Assembly: GCA_022821495.1 (NCBI GenBank)
Contig: JAJEDN010000067.1
Coordinates: forward strand, 1 to 64,000
Direction of reading: 5' to 3'
DNA length: 64,000 nt
Source: Candidatus Poribacteria bacterium
GTDB lineage: Bacteria; Poribacteria; WGA-4E; WGA-3G
A program made the translations under genes and the position numbers. This document shows positions 55,234-64,000 of this stretch, in pieces; within the stretch, counting starts at the first letter, position 1, and each line of letters starts with the position of its first letter. The notes below the pieces were generated by a model. The model ran no database searches and was not told the DNA's origin. It worked only from the letters and a program-made list of their open reading frames with translations.

Positions 55234-56006
55234 AATTTGAGATTCTAAATGTAGAACACGGATTTGCCGCTTACGCGATAGCGGAAGATAATAGTGTTCT
55301 TCTCTTTGACTGTGGTTATTCATCGACGTGCTGCCCCTCTGAACATCTTTGGAGGCAAGGTATAAGGGTTATCCGTCAACTCTTTGTGACAAACTACGAT
55401 GAGGATCACATTGCAGATTTACCAGTGTTGAGACGGTGTTTTGAGATAGAGACGATCACTCGCAATCGCAGCGTTAATTCCGATCAACTCCGTAATATGA
55501 AAACCTATCCGATCAGTAATGCTATGCAGGTTCTACTCGAAATGATTGACAATTACACAGGAGAGGTCCTTATAGGGCAATTTCAATCTACTGGCATCCA
55601 GGTGCAGACATTTTACAATGCTTATCCCTTGTTTGAAGATACCAATAACCTAAGTTTGCTCGTTTTTTTGAATATTGGTGGTGTTTCTTTTCTCCTTCCT
55701 GGAGACCTTGAACGGGCAGGTTGGCTTGAACTTCTCAAGAACTCTGATGTTTGCCGATTGCTCAGAGGAGTTGACGTTTTTGTTGCTTCACATCATGGTC
55801 GAGAAAGTGGTTATTGCCGTGAAGTTTTTGATTATTGTGTTCCACAGTTTGTAATTATGTCTGATGGTCCAGTTCAGTATGACACGCAAGAAATGGCGGG
55901 GGTTTACGGGCAGCATGCTATAGGCGGATTGTTCGGTAACCAAAAGCGAAAGGTACTTACAACCCGAAAAGATGGCAGTCTCTGTTGGCGATGGGATTAT
56001 ACTTAA
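55230..56006 (+). CDS. Metallo-beta-lactamase-fold protein 3, altered metal motif
   Basis: 258 residues. FVTNYDEDHIADLPVL aligns with the HxDxDH motif but begins with Asn55 in place of the first His. LLPGDLER and ASHHGRESG are kept. Shorter than the other two. It may bind metal differently or act as a non-catalytic partner of protein 2. Confidence 0.72.
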   Translation: MKFEILNVEHGFAAYAIAEDNSVLLFDCGYSSTCCPSEHLWRQGIRVIRQLFVTNYDEDHIADLPVLRRCFEIETITRNRSVNSDQLRNMKTYPISNAMQVLLEMIDNYTGEVLIGQFQSTGIQVQTFYNAYPLFEDTNNLSLLVFLNIGGVSFLLPGDLERAGWLELLKNSDVCRLLRGVDVFVASHHGRESGYCREVFDYCVPQFVIMSDGPVQYDTQEMAGVYGQHAIGGLFGNQKRKVLTTRKDGSLCWRWDYT

Positions 56007-56338
56007 CCTATATTTCTTAAAACCTAAAAATTCTCATAAAAAGGCAATTTCACGCATATCTCCAAGATGTGAAATTTCATAATTCCCTCCGAAAAAATCC
56101 TTGATAGAAACCACCCGAAAACCAAGTGATAACTTGGTTTTATTCCGTTTTTCATCCGTTCCATCTGACAGATCTAACAACTATTTCTCTGATAGTTTCC
56201 GACTGCTGATGGAAACAATCGGCCAATATATTGATAACTGAATGCCGCTGTCCATTTGATGTTTTGGTTTGATTTTTTTCTTCAAACCTGTTATTATTTG
56301 ACCTATTCAGAAATAGTATTACAAAGCGAAGGAAGCGC
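56007..56338. other. Upstream region of the hsd operon
   Basis: Contains the hsd promoter (56269-56297) and a few short inverted repeats. No gene. Confidence 0.6.
56269..56297 (+). promoter_or_regulatory. Promoter of the intact hsd operon
   Basis: TTGATT, 17 bases, TATTAT; equivalent to the promoter of the ghost locus. Confidence 0.65.
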
Positions 56339-58066
56339 ATGGCAAATTATCAAGAATTAGCAAATTTGGTTTGGAATGTAGCGAATGATGTGCTCAGAGG
56401 ACCATTCAAGGAACACGAATACGGCGACATTACCCTCCCATTTCTAGTGCTGCGCCGGTTGGACTGTGTCTTAGATGAGGATGGCCGAAAAGAGAAAGCC
56501 ATTAATACCTACGATCAATTCAAAGATCAAGTATCTGAAGAAGCACTACCATCGATTATTCTGAGAACGATAAACACCAGTTTCTATAACATCTCCAAAT
56601 ACGACCTATCTCGACTGGAAGAGGACCCAAACAATATCTATCTTAATTTCGAGAACTATCTTGGAGGATTCAGTAAGAACGTGCGCGACATCATTGAAAA
56701 TTTCGATCTTGATAGGTTTATCAAGCGTTTGGACAATAGAAACCGATTGTTCATCTTCTGCAAAAAGTTTACCGAAGTTGATCTACACCCGGATCAAGTG
56801 GACAATCACACGATGGGACTGATCTTTGAGGAATTACTTCGCCGATTTTCAGAAATGTCCAACGAAACGAGTGGGGAACACTACACGCCGCGGGATGTCG
56901 TGCGGTTATTGGTCTCACTACTGCTTGCGGAACACCGCGAGGATCTACGCGGGCAGGGGGTTATCCGCAGCATCTTTGACCCCTGTTGTGGAACAGGCGG
57001 TATGTTGACCGTTGGGAAGGAGTACTTCCGCGAGCAGATTAATCCGAATGCTGATATTCGGCTGTTAGGTCAGCAACTGAACGAACAAACCTACGCAATC
57101 TGCAAGTCGGATATGCTCATTACCGGAGAGGACCCCGACAATATTCGACAGGGATCCAGTCTCTCCGAGGACCGCTTTCAAGGGCAACACTTCGATTATA
57201 TGATTACAAATCCGCCTTTCGGCGTGAGTTGGAAGTCTGAAGAACAATTTGTAAAGACGGAAGCAGAGAACCCCACTGGTAGATTCTCAGTGGGTACGCC
57301 TCGCACTTCCGATGGATCATTGCTGTTCCTGCAACATATGCTCTCCAAGATGGAGGAGCGCGGGAGTCGAATTGGAATCGTCTTTAACAATGCGCCATTA
57401 TCTAACGGGGATGCCGGTAGCGGTGAGAGTGAGATTCGACGTTGGATTATTAAAAATGACTGGCTAGAATGTATTGTTGCATTACCCGAATTTATATTTT
57501 TCAATACGGGAATCCCGACCTTTCTTTGGATTTTAACTAACAACAAGTCAGAAAAAAGAAAGGGCAAAATTCAGCTTATTAATGCAGTAGATTTCTGGGA
57601 ACCTATGGGGAGAGGACTCGGTGAAAAAAGGAGACAGATCGGAGATCAGCATGTGCACCAATTGATAGAATTTTACACCAACTTTGAAGACACCGATCAT
57701 TCCAAAATCTATCCAAATGACTTTTTCGGCTATACGAAGGTAACGGTTGAGAGACCGCTCATTGACGAGGAGACAGGGGACATCGTCACGGACAAGAAGG
57801 GGAATCCGAAACCGGATTCCACGCTGCGAGACCATGAGCGCGTTCCGCTCACAGAGAACATTGAAGATTACTACCAACGAGAAGTGAAACCGTACCTACC
57901 GGACAGTTGGATGGACAGAAAAAAAGATAAAGTGGGTTACGAAATCAACTTCAACAAGTATTTCTATCAGGACACACAGCTGCGGTCCCTGAAGGAAATC
58001 ACCCAGGAAATTGTCAGTATAGAAAAGGAAACTGACAAATTGATGCTTGAGATTTTAGATCTATGA
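56339..58066 (+). CDS. hsdM: Type I restriction-modification methyltransferase subunit
   Basis: 575 residues. N-terminal HsdM_N domain (1-130), then the adenine-N6 methyltransferase with the S-adenosylmethionine motif FDPCCGTGGM (about residue 215) and the catalytic NPPF (about 290). It uses AdoMet to methylate adenine and forms M2S with HsdS. GAAGGAAGCGC precedes the ATG. It ends with ATGA overlap onto hsdS. Confidence 0.96.
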   Translation: MANYQELANLVWNVANDVLRGPFKEHEYGDITLPFLVLRRLDCVLDEDGRKEKAINTYDQFKDQVSEEALPSIILRTINTSFYNISKYDLSRLEEDPNNIYLNFENYLGGFSKNVRDIIENFDLDRFIKRLDNRNRLFIFCKKFTEVDLHPDQVDNHTMGLIFEELLRRFSEMSNETSGEHYTPRDVVRLLVSLLLAEHREDLRGQGVIRSIFDPCCGTGGMLTVGKEYFREQINPNADIRLLGQQLNEQTYAICKSDMLITGEDPDNIRQGSSLSEDRFQGQHFDYMITNPPFGVSWKSEEQFVKTEAENPTGRFSVGTPRTSDGSLLFLQHMLSKMEERGSRIGIVFNNAPLSNGDAGSGESEIRRWIIKNDWLECIVALPEFIFFNTGIPTFLWILTNNKSEKRKGKIQLINAVDFWEPMGRGLGEKRRQIGDQHVHQLIEFYTNFEDTDHSKIYPNDFFGYTKVTVERPLIDEETGDIVTDKKGNPKPDSTLRDHERVPLTENIEDYYQREVKPYLPDSWMDRKKDKVGYEINFNKYFYQDTQLRSLKEITQEIVSIEKETDKLMLEILDL

Positions 58067-59328
58067 AATCCTATCCTGAATACCGAGACAGCAAAATAGA
58101 AGGGATTGGCAAAATTCCTAAGCATTGGCAGGTTCTTAGAAACTTTGCTATATTTTCAGACCGTAGTGATAGAGGATACCCCCATCTTCTACCTTTTTCA
58201 GTAACTCAACAGTCAGGGGTTATCCCTCAAGAATACAGTTCTGATCAAATCGTCAGATCTTCTAGCAAAACGGAAAACGGTAAACGTATTTGCAGAGGAG
58301 ACTTGGTTTATAACAAAATGCGCATGTGGCAGGGCGCGGTTGGAGTTGCTCCAGCAGAAGGCAGAGTAAGTACCGCATACGTTGTATGCCAACCGATACG
58401 AGGTTTAATTCCAGAATTCTTTGAGTATTTGTATCGAACTCCGCTTTATATGACCCAATCACTTCGGTTTTCCTATGGAGGCTGCAAAGATCAGTATTGT
58501 CTATATCCAAAGGACTTCAAAAATATCTACACAATCTTTCCTCCCAAGCGGGAACAAGCTCAAATCGCCAACTTCCTTGACCGCAAGACCGGACAGATCG
58601 ACGAACTCATCCGCATCAAAGAACGAAAGACAGAACTACTGCAGGAACAACGCGCCGCACTGATAAATCAGGTTGTGACAAAGGGACTTGACCCGAATGT
58701 AGATATGAAACCGTCGGACGTAGAGTGGATTGGAGAGGTACCAGCGCATTGGAAAATAAAACGCTTGAAGTATGTTGCAAACTTAAATATGGGGCAATCG
58801 CCACCTTCTGAAGAATACAACAGTGATCAAGTTGGAACACCTTTCCTTCAGGGCAACGCTGAGTTTGGTTTGCATCATCCGACACCGAAAATCTATTGTC
58901 CAACTGCCAGGAAATACGCGGACCCTGGTGATATTTTACTATCAGTCCGCGCACCTGTAGGAGCAATCAACATCGCAAATCAAGAATACGGGATTGGTCG
59001 CGGTCTATGTGCAATACGTCCGCGAACGAATCAACTTGAACAACGTTACGCTAAGTATTTACTTGAAGTTGTCCGTGCTGAACTGCATACTGTAGCAACT
59101 GGAAGCACCTATGATGCAGTTACGGTAGATGAGGTCTCTAACCTCACTTGCGTTGTCCCACCAGTTTCTGAACAAGCTCAAATCGCCAACTTCCTTGATA
59201 GCAAAACCGAACAGATTGACGAACTGATAGCAACAGAGCAGCGAAAGATCGAACTCCTCAAAGAATACCGTCAATCCCTCATCTCCGAAGCAGTGACCGG
59301 CAAAATTGATGTCCGAAACGAGGTTTAG
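58063..59328 (+). CDS. hsdS: Type I restriction-modification specificity subunit
   Basis: 421 residues. Two target-recognition domains, each ending in the same conserved helix (REQAQIANFLDRKTGQIDEL and SEQAQIANFLDSKTEQIDEL), the hallmark of HsdS. Each half reads one part of a bipartite DNA site. It is followed 3 bases later by hsdR. Confidence 0.95.
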   Translation: MKSYPEYRDSKIEGIGKIPKHWQVLRNFAIFSDRSDRGYPHLLPFSVTQQSGVIPQEYSSDQIVRSSSKTENGKRICRGDLVYNKMRMWQGAVGVAPAEGRVSTAYVVCQPIRGLIPEFFEYLYRTPLYMTQSLRFSYGGCKDQYCLYPKDFKNIYTIFPPKREQAQIANFLDRKTGQIDELIRIKERKTELLQEQRAALINQVVTKGLDPNVDMKPSDVEWIGEVPAHWKIKRLKYVANLNMGQSPPSEEYNSDQVGTPFLQGNAEFGLHHPTPKIYCPTARKYADPGDILLSVRAPVGAINIANQEYGIGRGLCAIRPRTNQLEQRYAKYLLEVVRAELHTVATGSTYDAVTVDEVSNLTCVVPPVSEQAQIANFLDSKTEQIDELIATEQRKIELLKEYRQSLISEAVTGKIDVRNEV

Positions 59329-59331
59329 AGT

Positions 59332-62307
59332 ATGCCGAAGTATACAGAACAGAATTTTGAAGATCACATCGAAGAACACCTGAATCAGTCGGACTACCGG
59401 TCTTTACAATCTTCCCATTATGATAAATCCCTCTGTCTGATACCCGATGAGACGCTGCAGTTTATTCAGGACACGCAACCAGAAGTGTATCAGAGACTGG
59501 AACGACAGCCTGGCGGAGATACATCTCAGAAACTCCTTGACCGCGTGAGCAAACAGATTGCGAGTCGAGGGGTGCTGGACGTGCTGCGGAAAGGCGTTAA
59601 AGATAGGGGTTGTGATTTTAAACTGACCTACTTCCGTCCGTCAAGCGGTATGAATCCCACCCATAAACGGCTCTACGATCAGAACCGATTCTCCCTAATT
59701 CGGCAATTGAAGTATTCAGAGCGAAACGAGAACTCGCTGGATATGACCCTGTTCCTCAACGGGTTGCCGTTGGCTACAATGGAACTGAAGAATAGCCTCA
59801 CTGGTCAGGTTTTCACAGATGCGGAGAAACAGTACCGGACAGCTCGGAATCTAAGGGAGCCCTTGTTCCGATTCAAGCGGTGTCTGGTTCACTTCGCCGT
59901 GGGCAACGAGAAGGTTTCTATGACAACCCACTTGCAGGGTGGCAAGACACGTTTCTTTCCATTCAACAAAGGTATCGAAAACCCAGTAAACCCAGAAGGT
60001 CACAAGACCGCCTACTTGTGGGAGGACATCTTACAGCCCGATAACCTGATGGAGTTAATCGACAACTTTATCCATGAGCAGGATACCACAGAAAAGGTCT
60101 ACGATGATAAAGCTAAAATGGTAAAAGATGTGAAACACCGTGTTCTCATTTTTCCGCGATACCATCAGCTGGATGTCATTCGTAAATTGGAAACGGCTAT
60201 TGTGGCGGAGGATGTTGGGCATAACTACCTAATTCAACACACCACCGGTAGCGGCAAATCGAACTCTATCGCATGGTTGGCACACCTACTGACGCATCTC
60301 TACAGTTCAGAAACCGATACGAATCGAATCTTCGATTCTATCATCGTCGTGACGGATCGGCGTGTCCTCGACAGGCAGCTACGGAACACAATCAGGCAGA
60401 TGGCACAGGTTGAAGGCGTGGTGCATGCCGTTGAGAAGACTTCCGCACAACTCAGGGAGTTCCTTGAATCCGGCAAAGACATTATCATCTCGACGATTCA
60501 GAAGTTCAGTGAGATTACAGAGGAGATTGGCAAGCTCAAAAGCAAGCACTTCGCTGTGATTATCGACGAAGCGCACTCCTCACAGACTGGTGAGTCTGCA
60601 AGGAATCTCAGGCTTTCGCTCTCGCGAGGGATTGAGCTGGGTGTAACGGAAGATTATGCCGACGAAGTATCCGATATGGACGCTCGGATCCTTAAGGAGA
60701 TGGAACAGCGCAGGATGCAAGATCATATCTCCTATTTCGGTTTCAGCGGCACACCGAAGAACAAGACCTTAGAACTCTTCGGACGGAAGAACGAAGAAGG
60801 GATATTTGTCCCGTTTCACACCTATTCGATGCGCCAGAGTATCAGTGAAGGGTTCACGCTCGACGTGCTGCAGAACTACACTACCTTTAAGAGATATTTT
60901 GAACTGGTCAAAAGTGTGCCGGAGGATGAAGAATACGAGAAGGCGCGAACGCTCCGGGCATTGACCAACTACGTTGACCTACAGCACCACAGCATTAAGA
61001 CCAAGACCAGGATTATGCTGGAACACTTCACCGAACGGACCGAAAAGACGATTGAAGGGAAAGGGCGGGCAATGTTAGTCACGTCATCTCGATTACACTG
61101 CGTCAGATACAAGCAGGAATTTGATCGGCAGATGCGGGAGATGAAGCTACCTTACGGCTGTTTGGTGGCGTTCAGTGATACCGTCCACGATACCGACAGC
61201 GGCGTGGACTACACGGAAAACGGGATGAATGAATTGCCATCAAGCACTTCCATTGCAGACAGCTTCAAGGATCCGAACTATCGGATTCTAATTGTCGCCA
61301 ACAAGTTCCAGACCGGTTTCGATGAACCGCTGCTACAGACGATGTACGTCGATAAACGGTTAGACGGACTGCAATGTGTCCAGACCTTGAGCCGTCTGAA
61401 CCGCGTCGCTACCGGTAAAACAGATACGTTGGTACTCGACTTTGTGAATGAACCGGAGCAGATACAGGAAGCATTTCAGCAATACTATCAGACCACAATG
61501 CTCGCGGAGGAGACCGACCCGAACCGTTTGTATGACCTACAACACCAGTTGGAAGGTTTTGAACTTTATGACGAGGCGACCATTGAGGAATTCTGCGATA
61601 TCTTCTATGATGCTGATCAGCCCGCCGAACTTTTACAAGGTGTTCTCGATGGCGTTGTTGAGAGGTGGTCGGAACTTGAAATGGATACGCGAGAGGAATT
61701 TCGTTCTACCTTGCAGAGTTACATTCGGCTCTACGGATACATCTCACAGTTGATTACCTTTACGGATGTGGAGTTAGAAAAGTTGTACGTTTTCGGCCGT
61801 AGTTTGAACAAGAAGCTGCCGAAACGAGATCACCCCGACTTACGAGATGTTTTGGCATCTGTGGACTTGGATTCGTTTCGTGTGCAGAGAACGCATAAGG
61901 AGCTACAGCTGCCCCTTGAGGACGAGGATAGTGAAGTTGAAGGGATCCGCAGTGAGGTCGCTCCCATGAGGCACCCCGAACAGGATTTCCTTTCCAGTAT
62001 CATTGAGCATCTGAACAGTGCCCATCAGACAGATTTCACTGCGGAAGATAAGGTTGACATCAAGAGCATTCACCAAAAAGTGCACGAAAACGAAGAGCTT
62101 CGGCAGGTGATTGAAGGGGATAATTCAGAGAGCAATAAACGGTATAAGTTTGATCAGGTGTTTGATGACATTTTACACAGTTTTTTCGATAGTAAGCTCG
62201 ATCTCTTCAAGAAATTATCGCAACCGGAGATCAAGGCTGATCTTATGCATCAACTCTATCAAGCCTATTGTGAGCAATTGTCTTCTGCCTCTCAATTACG
62301 AGATTGA
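59332..62307 (+). CDS. hsdR: Type I restriction endonuclease, motor subunit
   Basis: 991 residues. The N-terminal nuclease has the Asp-x15-Glu-x-Lys pattern (LDMTLFLNG...ATMELKN, about 136-152). Walker A TTGSGKS (about 303) and DEAH (about 411) begin the translocase, and SGTPKN and QTGFDEP mark later helicase motifs. It cleaves DNA after ATP-driven translocation when the site is unmethylated. All motifs are intact. Confidence 0.96.
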   Translation: MPKYTEQNFEDHIEEHLNQSDYRSLQSSHYDKSLCLIPDETLQFIQDTQPEVYQRLERQPGGDTSQKLLDRVSKQIASRGVLDVLRKGVKDRGCDFKLTYFRPSSGMNPTHKRLYDQNRFSLIRQLKYSERNENSLDMTLFLNGLPLATMELKNSLTGQVFTDAEKQYRTARNLREPLFRFKRCLVHFAVGNEKVSMTTHLQGGKTRFFPFNKGIENPVNPEGHKTAYLWEDILQPDNLMELIDNFIHEQDTTEKVYDDKAKMVKDVKHRVLIFPRYHQLDVIRKLETAIVAEDVGHNYLIQHTTGSGKSNSIAWLAHLLTHLYSSETDTNRIFDSIIVVTDRRVLDRQLRNTIRQMAQVEGVVHAVEKTSAQLREFLESGKDIIISTIQKFSEITEEIGKLKSKHFAVIIDEAHSSQTGESARNLRLSLSRGIELGVTEDYADEVSDMDARILKEMEQRRMQDHISYFGFSGTPKNKTLELFGRKNEEGIFVPFHTYSMRQSISEGFTLDVLQNYTTFKRYFELVKSVPEDEEYEKARTLRALTNYVDLQHHSIKTKTRIMLEHFTERTEKTIEGKGRAMLVTSSRLHCVRYKQEFDRQMREMKLPYGCLVAFSDTVHDTDSGVDYTENGMNELPSSTSIADSFKDPNYRILIVANKFQTGFDEPLLQTMYVDKRLDGLQCVQTLSRLNRVATGKTDTLVLDFVNEPEQIQEAFQQYYQTTMLAEETDPNRLYDLQHQLEGFELYDEATIEEFCDIFYDADQPAELLQGVLDGVVERWSELEMDTREEFRSTLQSYIRLYGYISQLITFTDVELEKLYVFGRSLNKKLPKRDHPDLRDVLASVDLDSFRVQRTHKELQLPLEDEDSEVEGIRSEVAPMRHPEQDFLSSIIEHLNSAHQTDFTAEDKVDIKSIHQKVHENEELRQVIEGDNSESNKRYKFDQVFDDILHSFFDSKLDLFKKLSQPEIKADLMHQLYQAYCEQLSSASQLRD

Positions 62308-62443
62308 AACTTAACTTTAGATACTTCACAACTTCTCAACTCCCAAACCCGGAACTACAAACCACCCCTTCCGATAGAAAACAGCCAATCGGTTCCATCA
62401 AACAACATTTGTATAAAATGTGCTAAAGAAAGTCGAAAAATAT

Positions 62444-62472
62444 TTGCATTCAATCGCTTTTTAGTATATACT
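62444..62472 (+). promoter_or_regulatory. Sigma70-type promoter
   Basis: TTGCAT, 17 bases, TATACT, about 75 bases before the next ATG. Confidence 0.65.
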
Positions 62473-62547
62473 TAATATAATTATACTTTTTTGAATTTGC
62501 TTATATTATTCAAGTATCACGCTTTCCCGAATAATGGAGGATAAGGA

Positions 62548-63477
62548 ATGACTATAGAAAACACGAACACGCCACGCGAAACATCACCGCTTGCAGAGTA
62601 TTTGCCCGAGAATACACTTACAGTCCGTTCAGATTTGAAGGACCTATTCGATACCTTGAAGGGTGATGAACTTCTGGAAGCAGTTATTGAACGACTCCAA
62701 CAGTATGCAATTGAAGAATTACATGAGGAAGCGCGCGCGAATTTCAGACAATACAAACGACTGGACACGTTAGGAGCCATCAGAGAAACCATCTCTGAGG
62801 AGCTAACAGGATGGATCTCACATTTTATCTCAGACGCACACCGCGAGTTTATCGTCCATTGCCATGCACGAGGGCTTCCCACTGCCGAAGCCGTTTGGAC
62901 GTTAGTCGAGGAAGACAAGACCCTCAGCCGATTGGCACAACCAGATGTCATGGGGACAAGCACGCTCCGGAGGGTATTAGTTACACGGTTGGCATATCTG
63001 AAACCGGGCACCGCACGGTGGCCCGAAAAAAAATACGGCGCACTCTGGCGCGAGGGACGGGAACAGCATAAACGCGATATACGGGATGCTCCACTCACAT
63101 CGTCAATGGAACAGAGCGCATTGTTAGCCAAACATGCAGATCATATTAACGAATTGTTATATGAAAAGAATCATGATGTGAAAGATATTCAGGCGTTGAC
63201 AGATTCACTCATTAAAACGGTGGAGGCACTACAAAAGTTGTCTGCAGTTGAACAGCAGGTACCGCCTAACGACTCTCGGACACAACTCGTCGCCGTCTTA
63301 GAACGGCTAACACTCGCACTGGATACGCCCGAGCCATTCGCGCTTGAAGGCAACACGGAGCCACTGCTTGAGGTGCTTGAGCGGCTAACGCTTGCTTTGA
63401 AGTCATCTGATCACAAGGCAATTACAGACAAAATTGAAAGCGTGCCTACAGATACCGATCAGGACAATCCAGCATGA
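62548..63477 (+). CDS. Hypothetical helical protein
   Basis: 309 residues, almost all helical by composition, cytoplasmic. GGAGGATAAGG precedes the ATG. The C-terminal part repeats a helix (QLVAVLERLTLAL, LLEVLERLTLAL). No known domain. It follows the hsd operon with its own promoter and could be a defence accessory or unrelated. Confidence 0.7.
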   Translation: MTIENTNTPRETSPLAEYLPENTLTVRSDLKDLFDTLKGDELLEAVIERLQQYAIEELHEEARANFRQYKRLDTLGAIRETISEELTGWISHFISDAHREFIVHCHARGLPTAEAVWTLVEEDKTLSRLAQPDVMGTSTLRRVLVTRLAYLKPGTARWPEKKYGALWREGREQHKRDIRDAPLTSSMEQSALLAKHADHINELLYEKNHDVKDIQALTDSLIKTVEALQKLSAVEQQVPPNDSRTQLVAVLERLTLALDTPEPFALEGNTEPLLEVLERLTLALKSSDHKAITDKIESVPTDTDQDNPA

Positions 63478-63884
63478 AGCGATGCCCTTGATTCGCGAAA
63501 TTTTCATAGCAAATTTCATAGCAGCCTTCATAGCAACCTTTGATGAAAAGTGCCTAAAACCCAATCGTGGTAAGGGTTTATAGCCTTCCGAGAAATATCT
63601 TGAATTCACAACTTTGCTATGAAAACTGTGAAACGCGGCGAATTCGTTGTCAGTCATGTGCCATCCACGCGACTGAAGTCTGAACTATGATTTTTGGGAT
63701 TTCTATGATTCCCATGATAAGAAATCTAATCAAAGGTAACTGAAAACTGAGGACTAATAACTGAAAGGTTTTCGTAGAAAACCGTACTGACGACTAATAA
63801 CTGACAACCATTTCTCCTTGACTGTTTTTGCTAAAGGCGTTATGATTGGGTCATTAGTATATTTGACCAAAGAGGAGCATTCTT
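63478..63884. other. Spacer with short repeats
   Basis: Three copies of TTCATAGCA at 12-base spacing (63503-63535), fragments of the TTATCAGTTA element family (63738-63810) and a promoter. No gene. Confidence 0.55.
63818..63846 (+). promoter_or_regulatory. Sigma70-type promoter
   Basis: TTGACT, 17 bases, TATGAT, 39 bases before the last ATG. Confidence 0.7.
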
Positions 63885-64000
63885 ATGCAAGACCTCCAAG
63901 AATTGATTACGCGGCAACCTTACGGGCAACTGATCACGCCGAAGCGCGTTTTGTTTGCGATACTCGGCGTTATAATCCTCGCCGGGTTAGCGACGAGTTT
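63885..64000 (+). CDS. N-terminal part of a membrane protein, cut by the window end
   Basis: 38 residues visible, beginning MQDLQELITRQPYGQL, then a membrane helix (VLFAILGVIILAGLATS). GAGGAG lies 7 bases before the ATG. Family not recognisable from this part. Confidence 0.7.
   Translation, partial: MQDLQELITRQPYGQLITPKRVLFAILGVIILAGLATS

Overview
The window reads as a Gram-negative, non-proteobacterial chromosome of moderate GC. The gene content fits Candidatus Poribacteria or a close relative: PQQ-like beta-propellers, a sulfatase, an M19 dipeptidase, an MR/MLE enolase, a DUF5916 barrel, a TonB receptor set, many toxin-antitoxin pairs and families of short palindromic repeats between genes. 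This placement is inference from gene content and repeats; no rRNA gene was seen and no tRNA was recognised. All family assignments were made by reading motifs, not by database search.

Region 1 (1-12 kb) is mainly catabolic and envelope genes on the + strand. It holds two secreted PQQ-like propellers flanking a lipoprotein, a BrnT/BrnA-like pair, an AMP-forming ligase, a HicB/RelE-like pair followed by a remnant copying the ligase's 3' end, an SMP-30-like propeller, an aldehyde dehydrogenase, a sulfatase and an M19 dipeptidase. It ends with a MntA antitoxin whose HepT toxin is cut short.

Region 2 (12-43.7 kb) is mixed housekeeping and envelope. It includes a STAS protein, a DUF4159 protein, an ABC exporter with its DUF1854 partner and a small zinc-ribbon protein, an MR/MLE enolase, a DUF5916 barrel, katG, an MFS transporter, a cluster with a truncated sigma factor, a TonB / lipoprotein / TonB-dependent-receptor cluster, a CDP-diglyceride-type membrane enzyme, a MalK/UgpC-type ATPase, a Cof-type phosphatase, minCDE with an upstream larA homologue, a sugar nucleotidyltransferase and bioD.

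Region 3 (43.7-63.5 kb) is a defence island. An intact type I restriction-modification operon (hsdM-hsdS-hsdR, 56.3-62.3 kb) ends it. About 12 kb upstream lies the skeleton of a second, related hsd locus. It keeps a conserved promoter, a shortened in-frame hsdM, the last 89 bp of hsdS and the last ~40 bp of hsdR, in the original order. Between these relics sit a Uma2 nuclease, a dead toxin start followed by an antitoxin HTH fused to a DUF4268-like domain, and an Rpn nuclease whose C-terminal domain has its own internal ribosome binding site. A tandem stand-alone copy of that C-terminal domain follows. Between the ghost locus and the intact one are two WYL regulators and a five-gene set of membrane proteins paired with three metallo-beta-lactamase-fold proteins. 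I recognise no described system in that set.

The strongest candidates for something new are the ghost hsd locus carrying defence genes between its relics, the Rpn gene-within-gene with a duplicated stand-alone antitoxin-like copy, and the membrane/MBL cassette.
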